Shown here: positions 1 through 6,804 of the stretch, in pieces
Layout of the letters: every line of letters begins with the position of its first letter
How positions within the stretch are numbered: the stretch's first letter is position 1
Origin: an uncultured Ruminococcus sp.
GTDB taxonomy: Bacteria; Bacillota; Clostridia; Oscillospirales; Ruminococcaceae
Direction: 5' to 3'
NCBI GenBank assembly: GCA_900540005.1
Contig: UQEM01000130.1
Location: 1 to 6,852 of the forward strand
Length of the DNA: 6,852 bases
Notes under the pieces: model-generated
Databases searched by the model: none
Told to the model about the DNA's origin: nothing
Seen by the model: only the letters and a program-made list of their open reading frames with translations
Translations under genes and position numbers: made by a program

Positions 1-33
1 CGTAAAATTTATGCTCGAAAATCTGCATATTAT

Positions 34-74
34 CTTAGTGTCAACACTCCCTAAGCATTCGCCTTTATAAGGGC
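34..74. repeat. Two small imperfect dyads downstream of the pseudouridine synthase gene
   Basis: Positions 37-48 hold AGTGT-CA-ACACT, a 5-base inverted repeat with a 2-base centre, flanked by CTTAG (34-38) and CTAAG (51-55). Positions 61-74 hold GCCTTTATAAGGGC, a dyad with one mismatch. Both lie just past the stop codon of the leftward gene, so they could form weak hairpins at the 3' end of its mRNA. Neither is followed by a U-run on the minus strand, so I do not call an intrinsic terminator. They could equally be an operator for an unseen neighbour or chance. No gene is visible in 1-79. Confidence 0.25.
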
Positions 75-79
75 AAATT

Positions 80-1036
80 TTAAGATAGACCCATGAGCTT
101 TCTTTCAAATTCGGGAGCAGGAGCATGGATCGTTGTCTTATTCAGGTAGCTGAGTGGTGAAGTTTCGGACAGTTCAAATGCGAGCGAGTACGCGCAAAGA
201 GCCTGCCTGAAAACTCCGTATCGCTTATTGGCGGCAATAATGCCGTATTTTCCGTCTCCGAGCACAGGAGCGCCGAGGTGTGCAAGATGTGCTCTTATCT
301 GATGAGTTCTGCCCGTGTAGAGGGTGATCTCGTAAAGCGCAAGGCTACCCTTTCCTGCAAGTAGTCTGTAGCCCGTTTTTATCGGTTTAAAGCCTTTTGT
401 CGGAGTATCAGCAATTCGGACGATGTTTCTTGCATCGTCCTTTTTGTGGTAGGCGCTGACTATATCTGAATCTTTCGGCAGTCTGCCGACCGTAATGCAA
501 TGATAGATCTTATGAAGCTGTCCCTCGCGGATAGCTTCATTTATTTCTCTGAGAGCAGAAGAGTTTTTTGCCGCAGTTACAAGACCGCTTGTGTTTCGGT
601 CAAGTCTGCTGCAAAGTGCTGGCGCAAATGAACTTTCGTTCTCGGGGAGATACTCGCCCTTGTCGTAGAGATATCGCTTTATGCGGTTAATAAGAGTGTC
701 GGTTTGCTGCGAACCGTTGGAGTGAGAGTCAACTCCGACAGGTTTGTTTACAATAATCACGTTGTCGTCCTCAAAAACTACGTCTATCTCAACCGCAGCT
801 TTCAGAAAACTCATGTCGTGAGATTTTTTCTGTGAAAGTTCGCTCTTAATATATACTGTCAGTACATCTCCGCACTCAAGTCTGTCGGAAATCTCACATC
901 GTCTGCCGTTTCGCTTGATGTCTTTTTTCCTTATTAATCGGTACATCATGCTCTTTGGCAGATTTGGAAGAGCCTTTGAAATGAACTTGTCAACACGCTG
1001 ACCGCTGTCATTTTCATTTATTACAAATTGTTCCAT
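80..1036 (-). CDS. RluA-family pseudouridine synthase with S4 domain
   Basis: Isomerises specific uridines to pseudouridine in structured RNA, in this family usually 23S rRNA (RluC/RluD type) or tRNA; it acts in the cytoplasm. The protein is 318 aa, normal for RluC/RluD-like enzymes. Residues about 13-62 form an S4 RNA-binding domain (QRVDKFISKALP, then KRNGRR). The catalytic domain follows: motif I around 88-101 (DDNVIIVNKPVG), motif II RLDRNTSG at 144-151 with the catalytic Asp146, and GRTHQIR at 242-248. The start at 1036 is preferred because AGTAGGA (1049-1043) lies 6 bases upstream and the S4 domain begins shortly after. The reading frame stays open 46 codons further upstream, but that stretch has no family similarity I recognise. 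The gene is transcribed away from the muramidase gene. The family is certain; the target uridine cannot be read from sequence, so no symbol is given. Confidence 0.93.
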   Translation of the reverse strand: MEQFVINENDSGQRVDKFISKALPNLPKSMMYRLIRKKDIKRNGRRCEISDRLECGDVLTVYIKSELSQKKSHDMSFLKAAVEIDVVFEDDNVIIVNKPVGVDSHSNGSQQTDTLINRIKRYLYDKGEYLPENESSFAPALCSRLDRNTSGLVTAAKNSSALREINEAIREGQLHKIYHCITVGRLPKDSDIVSAYHKKDDARNIVRIADTPTKGFKPIKTGYRLLAGKGSLALYEITLYTGRTHQIRAHLAHLGAPVLGDGKYGIIAANKRYGVFRQALCAYSLAFELSETSPLSYLNKTTIHAPAPEFERKLMGLS

Positions 1037-1042
1037 ATATAA

Positions 1043-1049
1043 TCCTACT
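1043..1049 (-). promoter_or_regulatory. Ribosome binding site for the pseudouridine synthase gene
   Basis: AGTAGGA on the minus strand, 6 bases before the ATG at 1036-1034. It decides the start in favour of the 318-aa product over the 46-codon longer open frame. Confidence 0.7.
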
Positions 1050-1146
1050 TTCAAAATGAATTGGGTAAATTTTACAAAAATGAAGCCCTGAATATAGCTT
1101 GGTTCACAAACTTTTATAAATAATATTCTTTTTTTGGCGTGAGTGG

Positions 1147-1175
1147 TTGAAATAGTACCTGAAATATGATACAAT
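1147..1175 (+). promoter_or_regulatory. Sigma-A-type promoter of the GH25 muramidase gene
   Basis: TTGAAA (1147-1152) and TACAAT (1170-1175) are separated by exactly 17 bases. Each hexamer differs from the consensus at one position. The predicted transcription start is near 1182, giving a leader of about 67 bases before the ATG at 1249. The site lies in the 212-base divergent intergenic region, in the right orientation. I found no equally good promoter for the leftward gene there. Evidence is the consensus match only. Confidence 0.6.
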
Positions 1176-1230
1176 CTGTATAAGTGAGTTATTGCAGCTT
1201 ATCATTTCAGTTAGGCTCATTCACACCATG

Positions 1231-1237
1231 AAAGGAG
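1231..1237 (+). promoter_or_regulatory. Ribosome binding site for the GH25 muramidase gene
   Basis: AAAGGAG lies 11 bases before the ATG at 1249, slightly longer spacing than usual. Two nearer ATGs (1228 and 1244) open only frames of a few codons that end in TGA, so 1249 is the real start; a signal peptide follows directly. Confidence 0.75.
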
Positions 1238-1248
1238 TTTGAAATGCC

Positions 1249-2895
1249 ATGAAGCTTTCAAAACGGATACTTTCGGCGATACTGTCCGCAGTATGTGCCG
1301 GTTCAGCAGCATTTTCGGGAATTGCCGCGACGACATTTGCCGAAGATACAGCCGAGAGTGTTTCTCTGACAGATATATATGATAACATAAATACAGCAGA
1401 AAGTAAAGAGGCTGACGCAAATGCAGCCGTGACAACGATCGCGCAGACTACAGGCGCGGTTTCAACAATAGAAACCACAGTCAGCTCTACCACTACAGTT
1501 TCGGCGACTGACACCACTACTGCCAAAGCTGTTACAACAACCACAGCTCTGTCAAAGCCGCTCAACGTATTTGATATCTATGACGCATATCAGAATCGCA
1601 GCAACGGCGATACTCAGCCGGAGATACCGATATATGTCAAAACCAACGGAATTGACGTATCACAGTGGCAGGGAGATATAAACTGGAGCGAGGTAAGCCG
1701 CAGCGGTATCGATTTTGCAATTATCCGCGCAGGCTACGGCAAGGAGCTTGACCAGAAAGACACGAGATTCGACCAGAATGTGATAAGTGCTCAGGCGGCA
1801 GGGATAAACTGCGGCGTTTACTGGTACAGCTATGCTCTTACAGTTGAAGCTGCTTATCAGGAGGCAGAGACCTGCTATCAGATCATAAAAAATTATGATT
1901 TTACATACCCTGTGTACTTTGATATGGAGGAACGCGCACAGGAATCTCTTTCAACTGCTGAGGTTTCGGCAATTATTGAGGCGTTCTGCTCTACGCTTCA
2001 GGCTAAGGGATATTACGCGGGTATCTACAGCTACGCAAATTTCCTCTCAACAAAGGTTTACTCAAATGTACTGAATAAGTATGCTGTCTGGGTAGCACAT
2101 TACGGAGTTGACGCCCCCGGATTCAGCGGCAGCTATGGTATGTGGCAGTACGGCAGTACAGGTCGTGTAAACGGCATAGAGGGTGATGTTGATACCGATT
2201 ACGGCTACATAAATTATCCGTATCTGATAACAGGAAATGTCGATTCGTCCGTTACGGAAAATCCGAATTACAGTGTCGATACAGGTCTTGCGCAGGGAAT
2301 TGATGTGTCACTTTTACAGGGCGGGATCAACTGGAATCATGTTGCGACTACCGGCGTTGATTTCGCAATAATCCGCGCAGGCTATGGAAAGCTTGCAAGT
2401 CAGAAGGACAAGTATTTTGATAACAACATCAAATACGCGTCTGAGGCAGGAATAAAGTGCGGAGTTTACTGGTACAGCTACGCTGCAAATGCAGACGATG
2501 CAAGGAGAGAGGCAGAGGCTTGTTATGAGGTGATCAAGAACTACAAGCTTGATTATCCCGTTTACATTGACCTTGAAGACCCTTCGCTCAGTCAGAGTGA
2601 CCTTACAGCCATAGCTAATGCTTTTTGCTCTACGCTTGAGGCTAAGGGATATTATGTCGGAGTTATGGGAAGTTCAACTCTCCTCAACTCAAAGCTTGAC
2701 TCATCTGTTCTTGCAAATTATGATGTGTGGGTAAAGCAATACGGCGTTAAAAGACCTGTTTATAAGGGCACATTCGGGATCTGGAGATACTCGAACAGTT
2801 CTTCTGTTTTCGGTGTGAACGGCAAAGTAAACAGAAATTACGCGTATTATGATTATCCGGGCATTATGAGAGAGGCTCATCTCAACGGATATTGA
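1249..2895 (+). CDS. Secreted tandem-domain GH25 lysozyme (N-acetylmuramidase)
   Basis: GH25 enzymes cleave the MurNAc-GlcNAc beta-1,4 bond of peptidoglycan. This 548-aa protein has a signal peptide (1 to about 31: charged KLSKR, hydrophobic core, likely cleavage after TFA), a Thr-rich linker (about 61-104, 18 Thr in residues 62-99) and two GH25 domains (about 134-324 and 350-537). Domain 1 is canonical: GIDVSQWQG with Asp136, FDMEE with Asp225/Glu227, WVAHY at 281-285, MWQYGSTGRV from 298, and DVDTDY with Asp315. Domain 2 keeps Asp352 and DLE (Asp441/Glu443) but has SLLQG for SQWQG, WVKQY for WVAHY, WRY for WQY, and Asn528/Asn530 where domain 1 has Asp315/Asp317. No LysM, SH3, choline-binding, dockerin or LPXTG element is visible, so the protein is probably released. 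A role in wall remodelling or attack on other bacteria is inference. The stop TGA is followed at once by TAG. Family certain; activity of domain 2 uncertain. Confidence 0.95.
   Translation: MKLSKRILSAILSAVCAGSAAFSGIAATTFAEDTAESVSLTDIYDNINTAESKEADANAAVTTIAQTTGAVSTIETTVSSTTTVSATDTTTAKAVTTTTALSKPLNVFDIYDAYQNRSNGDTQPEIPIYVKTNGIDVSQWQGDINWSEVSRSGIDFAIIRAGYGKELDQKDTRFDQNVISAQAAGINCGVYWYSYALTVEAAYQEAETCYQIIKNYDFTYPVYFDMEERAQESLSTAEVSAIIEAFCSTLQAKGYYAGIYSYANFLSTKVYSNVLNKYAVWVAHYGVDAPGFSGSYGMWQYGSTGRVNGIEGDVDTDYGYINYPYLITGNVDSSVTENPNYSVDTGLAQGIDVSLLQGGINWNHVATTGVDFAIIRAGYGKLASQKDKYFDNNIKYASEAGIKCGVYWYSYAANADDARREAEACYEVIKNYKLDYPVYIDLEDPSLSQSDLTAIANAFCSTLEAKGYYVGVMGSSTLLNSKLDSSVLANYDVWVKQYGVKRPVYKGTFGIWRYSNSSSVFGVNGKVNRNYAYYDYPGIMREAHLNGY
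1648..2220 (+). repeat. GH25 domain copy 1 (coding repeat)
   Basis: First of two homologous in-frame units, residues 134-324 (191 aa). It aligns with the second unit at an offset of 216 codons up to the catalytic DxE and 213 codons after it, because unit 2 lacks three residues just after DxE. All expected GH25 acidic positions are present here. Confidence 0.9.
2296..2859 (+). repeat. GH25 domain copy 2 (coding repeat)
   Basis: Second unit, residues 350-537 (188 aa). It shares long near-identical peptide blocks with copy 1 (DFAIIRAGYGK, CGVYWYSYA, AFCSTL-AKGYY). It has diverged at several positions that line the GH25 active site. Confidence 0.9.
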
Positions 2896-2902
2896 TAGCA
2901 TG

Positions 2903-2935
2903 AAAAAGCTGCTGCATTAATGCAGCAGCTTTTTT
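2903..2935 (+). terminator. Intrinsic terminator after the GH25 gene
   Basis: A perfect inverted repeat has arms 2903-2916 and 2921-2934 (A5 then GCTGCTGCA, loop TTAA, then TGCAGCAGC and T-run 2930-2935). It begins 7 bases after the muramidase stop codon and ends in six T, as expected of a factor-independent terminator. Because the 5' arm starts with five A, the element is symmetric and could act on either strand. It ends only 22 bases before the addB start codon. Confidence 0.9.
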
Positions 2936-2943
2936 GATAGTGA

Positions 2944-2950
2944 AAAGGTG
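2944..2950 (+). promoter_or_regulatory. Ribosome binding site for addB
   Basis: AAAGGTG lies 7 bases before the ATG at 2958. This favours ATG 2958 over an in-frame TTG at 2934, which sits inside the terminator T-run and has no ribosome binding site. Confidence 0.75.
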
Positions 2951-2957
2951 TTTTGAT

Positions 2958-5900
2958 ATGGTGGAATTTATTACAGGACAAGCAGGAAGCGGCAAGACAA
3001 CACTTATGTTTGGAAGAATATTGAAGGACATTAAAGCTGAAAAACGTGTGTGCGTACTGGTTCCCGAGCAGTATTCGCACGATTTTGACAAAAAGCTGTA
3101 TATTTATCTTGGCGCGCACAGTTTCAATGAGATAATCTCGCAGAGTTTTACGGGTCTTGCGCGTCAGCTTTTTCAGCTTTACGGCGAGCCGGGAAAGCGC
3201 AGCGGATATGCAGACGACATGGCGCGAATGATAATGATATATCAGGCTATTTCGGAAGTTAAGAGCCGTCCGGGCGGACTTACCTATTTTCTTAGGAGAA
3301 GCGGTCAGAACGGCTTTGCGGAGGAAACGCTTTCACTCATAAACGAAATGAAGCGTTCGGGAGTAACTCCCGATGAGCTTACGTCAAAGATGCTATTGTT
3401 CGATGACAGACTACGCGATAAAACTCATGATATTGCGCAGATATACGATGAGTATCAGCGGCTTATGAGCGAATACGGATACCGCGACAATTTGCAGAAT
3501 GTTCGCGAGGCGGCTGCCGCAGCAAACAAAAACGATTATTTCAAAGGCATGACGGTCTATATTGACGAGTTTGAAAGCTTTACTGCCGATCAGCTTGAAA
3601 TGATAGAGGTAATTGTTTCAAGTGCGGATAATGTCTGCATAGCCCTGAGAACGGACGACGAAAACGCAGGCGAGTTCACGCTGTTTGAGACTGTAAACAG
3701 CACTTGCCGCAGGATAAAGGACATTTGCCGCGAACTCCACAAGGACTATAAGTCCACATTCTGCAAGCGCAGCCACAGGTTTGCGAGCGATGACCTCGCT
3801 TATTTGAGCGGCAGGATAATGCGGAATCTCCCATACGAGCCGAAGAATGCTCCTGAACCCGAAAATATACATATTTTTGAGGCAAAGGATATGTATAGCG
3901 AGGCTGAATACATTTGCGCCACGATAAAAAGGCTGATTTATAATGACAGTTCGCTGCATTACAGGAACATTGCAGTAATATCGAACGACATCTCCGAGTA
4001 TTCGGGAGTCCTTTCGGCGGCGTTTGAGAGATATGATATCCCGTACTTTTTAAGCGTTGAGAAGTCAGTTACTCACGCTGCGGTCATGGTTTATTTTACG
4101 TCATTGCTGAGTATTCTTACCTCGGGCAAGTTCCGCACGGAAAGTATTATGCGTTTTCTCAAATGCGGGATCCCCGATATTACCCTCGCGGATATTTCGC
4201 TCCTTGAAAATTACTGCTGCAAGTGGAGCGTTGACGGTGATGTGTGGCTGAGCCGATTCACAGCAGACGACAAGCAGCTTGGCCGTATAGAGGAGCTTCG
4301 TGCAGAGATAATTGATCCGCTTGTAAAGCTGAAAAAGGATCTTCGCAAGGCAAAAAAGGCCTCAGAGATATGCACTCTCCTTTATGACTATATGGAGAGC
4401 AGTCACGCCGAGCTGCGTATAAACCGCCTTATGGGCGAGCTTATCAAAGATGATCGCGACTACGAGGCTGCGGAACTTAAACGTCTGTGGGGCTGTCTCA
4501 TAGATATACTTGACAGCATTTATGAGACTCTCGGCGAGCGTGAGATACAATTTGGCGAAGCAGCACGTCTCATTAAGTCGATGATAGGAAAGATAACTTA
4601 CTCGCTCCCTCCGCAGACTCTTGATGAAGTAACGGCTGCTTCCGCAAGGACGGCAAGGCTCAACGCTCCTAAAGTTGTTTTCGTTCTCGGAGCTAATGAC
4701 GGAGCTTTCCCGAACCATATCAGTCTCTACGGACTTTTCTCGGAGGCGGATAAGCAAAAGCTTGCCGATAGCGGACTGAAAATCTCAACACCGCTTGCTG
4801 AAATGATAGCTGCGGAAAGGCTTGTGGTGTATAAGTCGCTTTCGGCAGCCTCGCAGAAACTCTACATAACATATCCGCTTTCCGACCTTTCGGGACAGGC
4901 ACGCTATCCTGCGCAGATAATTGACCAGATCATTAAAATGTTCGGCAGAAATGACATAAGAACTGCCGAGTCGGAAATTGCACCGCATTACTATGCTGTG
5001 ACCATGCACTCTGCCTTTTATCACTATATGCAGAACCGCCGCGATCTTTCGCCGTCTGTCGCTGCAATAGAGAAAATGCTGATGAGTGATCCCGATTATA
5101 AGCGCAGGGTATCGTATGTGCTGAGCCGTTCGGACTTCAGGCATAATTACCGCATAGATAAAGAAATCATGGAGAAGCTCCAAAGTTTCACACCGCTGAG
5201 GCTCTCGTCTACCGGGCTTGAGGAGTACAACCTGTGCAGGTTCAAGTATTTCTGCGACAAGTGCCTGCGCCTGCAAAGTACGGAAACAATGGAACTTGAT
5301 GCGAGGATAGCAGGTGAACTTACTCATGAGTGCTTTTGCGGAGTTCTTGGCTCACGCAGCAAGAGCAGTTTCATAGACATGACTTACGAGCAGATAAGCG
5401 GTGAAGTTTCAAAAAGGGCAAATGATTACCGCAGCAGGGTAATTGCGGACGGTTTCGGAAAAGATGCTAAGTTTGACCTTATTTTCAGCAAGCTTACTGA
5501 GCGGCTGACAGAGGTTTTTATGCACACGAAACAGTCACTTATGGTCTCGGACTTCACACCGCATTCGTTCGAGCTTGATCTTCGCGGAAAACACAGCATT
5601 GACCTGAGTTTCGGTGACGGATATACGCTTACTTTTGGCGGAGTCGTAGACCGCGCTGACCTTTGCACAGTCGGCGGCGAAAAATACCTGCGCATAGTTG
5701 ATTACAAGAGCAGCCGCAAGGATATAACAGCGGAAACTCTTGCAAGCGGCGTGAATATGCAGATGCTTCTGTATCTCTTTGCCTGTGTAGGCAGAGGCGG
5801 AGCTTATGAGGGTTGTCAGCCGGCAGGAGTTCTCTATTCGCCGATAAAAATATCTGACATAAAGCTTGAACAGCACAGGGTAGATTCCGTGAACAGCAGC

Positions 5901-6296
5901 GCAGTAAACAGTTCTTTGAAAACGAGCGGACTTGTGCTTGGGGACAGGGAAGTTATCAGTGCAATGGAGCATGATATGGCAGGAGTTTACATTCCCGCGA
6001 AACTTGGTAAGGACGGGGAAATAGACGGAAAATCTTCATGTGTTTCACGCAGCGCAATGGAGCTTCTCCGTGAGTTCACCTACAGCAAACTAATTGAAAT
6101 GGCTGAAAGACTTCTTCGCGGAGAAATCGAAGCCAAACCGCTTAAAACGGCCAAGTCTGACCCGTGTGAATATTGTGATTACAAGAATATCTGCGACAGT
6201 GGCTCGATAAAGGAGTTCCGCGAACCTGACGAGGCAAGTATCGAAAGAGCGAAAGAGATACTTTCAAATAAATTTGAGAAAAAGGAGGACGAGTAA
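2958..6296 (+). CDS. addB: AddB subunit of the AddAB helicase-nuclease (RexB-type exonuclease)
   Basis: AddB pairs with AddA to unwind and resect double-strand DNA ends up to a Chi site, loading RecA for recombination repair. In the studied Bacillus enzyme, AddB provides the 5'-strand nuclease and Chi recognition while its helicase core is inactive. The protein is 1112 aa (B. subtilis AddB is about 1166). Visible features: Walker A GQAGSGKTT at 7-15 (Lys13); a helicase-like core with VFVLGANDGAFP at 574-585; the C-terminal nuclease domain with His790 in GELTHE, GGVVDRAD at 894-901 and the catalytic VDYKSS (Asp915, Lys917). Four Fe-S cysteines are Cys760 (in YNLCRFKYF) and Cys1070, Cys1073, Cys1079 (CX2CX5C), matching the known 1+3 arrangement. 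The start at 2958 is set by its ribosome binding site and the immediately following Walker A. addA begins two bases after the stop. All key residues are intact; I am confident of the identity. Confidence 0.96.
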   Translation: MVEFITGQAGSGKTTLMFGRILKDIKAEKRVCVLVPEQYSHDFDKKLYIYLGAHSFNEIISQSFTGLARQLFQLYGEPGKRSGYADDMARMIMIYQAISEVKSRPGGLTYFLRRSGQNGFAEETLSLINEMKRSGVTPDELTSKMLLFDDRLRDKTHDIAQIYDEYQRLMSEYGYRDNLQNVREAAAAANKNDYFKGMTVYIDEFESFTADQLEMIEVIVSSADNVCIALRTDDENAGEFTLFETVNSTCRRIKDICRELHKDYKSTFCKRSHRFASDDLAYLSGRIMRNLPYEPKNAPEPENIHIFEAKDMYSEAEYICATIKRLIYNDSSLHYRNIAVISNDISEYSGVLSAAFERYDIPYFLSVEKSVTHAAVMVYFTSLLSILTSGKFRTESIMRFLKCGIPDITLADISLLENYCCKWSVDGDVWLSRFTADDKQLGRIEELRAEIIDPLVKLKKDLRKAKKASEICTLLYDYMESSHAELRINRLMGELIKDDRDYEAAELKRLWGCLIDILDSIYETLGEREIQFGEAARLIKSMIGKITYSLPPQTLDEVTAASARTARLNAPKVVFVLGANDGAFPNHISLYGLFSEADKQKLADSGLKISTPLAEMIAAERLVVYKSLSAASQKLYITYPLSDLSGQARYPAQIIDQIIKMFGRNDIRTAESEIAPHYYAVTMHSAFYHYMQNRRDLSPSVAAIEKMLMSDPDYKRRVSYVLSRSDFRHNYRIDKEIMEKLQSFTPLRLSSTGLEEYNLCRFKYFCDKCLRLQSTETMELDARIAGELTHECFCGVLGSRSKSSFIDMTYEQISGEVSKRANDYRSRVIADGFGKDAKFDLIFSKLTERLTEVFMHTKQSLMVSDFTPHSFELDLRGKHSIDLSFGDGYTLTFGGVVDRADLCTVGGEKYLRIVDYKSSRKDITAETLASGVNMQMLLYLFACVGRGGAYEGCQPAGVLYSPIKISDIKLEQHRVDSVNSSAVNSSLKTSGLVLGDREVISAMEHDMAGVYIPAKLGKDGEIDGKSSCVSRSAMELLREFTYSKLIEMAERLLRGEIEAKPLKTAKSDPCEYCDYKNICDSGSIKEFREPDEASIERAKEILSNKFEKKEDE
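6282..6288 (+). promoter_or_regulatory. Ribosome binding site for addA inside the addB 3' end
   Basis: AAGGAGG, a near-perfect anti-16S match, lies within the last codons of addB and 10 bases before the addA ATG at 6299. Ribosomes ending addB translation would be placed at this site, which fits coupled expression of the two subunits. Confidence 0.8.
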
Positions 6297-6298
6297 AC

Positions 6299-6804
6299 AT
6301 GAAATGGACAAGCCAGCAGGAAAATGCCATAAATGCAGACGGTTCATCATTGATAGTCTCGGCAGCGGCAGGCAGCGGCAAGACCGCGGTTCTTACCGAG
6401 AGACTGGTAAGACTTCTTGCAGACCCTCGATCGGGAATAAGAGCTGACAGAATAATTGTCGTAACATTTACAAATGATGCGGCGGCTGAATTGAAAAAGC
6501 GTCTTGACTCAAAGCTGCGTGAACTCATAAACGATTCTCCGGCGGACGCACACCTTTTGAAACAGCAGGTTCTCTTACAGAATGCCGTTATCAGTACAAT
6601 TAACTCGTTCTGCTTTGAGCTTATACGCGATAATATAACAGATCAGGGTATAACTTCGGGATTTGGTATCCTTGATGACTCGGATAATGCTGTCATGAAG
6701 TCGCGCGCGCTTGAAGAACTGATAAATTATTACAGCAAAAATGATTATGAGAGCATTTCATGCCTTTATGATAAATTCTGCATAAAAAATGAAAAGGGTT
6801 TGAC
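6299..6804 (+). CDS. addA: AddA subunit of the AddAB helicase-nuclease, N-terminal part only
   Basis: AddA is the SF1A 3'-5' helicase motor and second nuclease of AddAB; full-length proteins are about 1200 aa. Only codons 1-168 are genuine here, because adapter sequence begins at 6805. Visible motifs: a Q-motif-like WTSQQENAI at 3-11, Walker A SAAAGSGKT at 21-29 (Lys28), motif Ia TFTNDAAAELKKR at 56-68, and STINSFC at 99-105, where many AddA/UvrD relatives have His in place of Asn102. The DExx box, later helicase motifs and C-terminal nuclease lie beyond the contig. The start is fixed by AAGGAGG 10 bases upstream and the conserved N-terminus; it lies two bases after the addB stop. The frame stays open through the adapter, which adds a false tail starting TCLLYTSPSPRDS. 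The gene is truncated by the assembly, not a pseudogene. Confidence 0.95.

Noticed and set aside
1085..1140. Candidate promoter for the leftward gene (TATATT and TATTAT-like hexamers on the minus strand)
   Set aside because: The region is AT-rich, but no -35 hexamer at 16-18 bases spacing is convincing.
1037..1174. Longer N-terminus for the pseudouridine synthase, starting at 1174
   Set aside because: The extra 46 codons are AT-rich, show no S4 or other domain and overlap the promoter of the divergent gene. The ribosome binding site at 1049-1043 supports the start at 1036.
1221..1565. Minus-strand open frame of 114 aa rich in Val and Ala opposite the muramidase N-terminus
   Set aside because: Its composition is the antisense image of the Thr/Ala-rich linker and signal peptide. 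It has no ribosome binding site and overlaps a certain gene.
2934..2957. TTG at 2934 as the addB start
   Set aside because: It lies in the terminator T-run without a ribosome binding site. ATG 2958 has AAAGGTG at proper spacing and leads straight into the conserved MVEFITGQAGSGKT.
2877..3119. Minus-strand open frames across the muramidase/addB junction
   Set aside because: They run through the terminator hairpin and the start of addB, lack ribosome binding sites and resemble no known family.
2958..6296. Several AGCGG pentamers (the Bacillus Chi sequence) on the coding strand of addB
   Set aside because: Pentamers are expected several times by chance in this length. The Chi sequence of this organism is unknown, and genome-wide strand bias would be needed.
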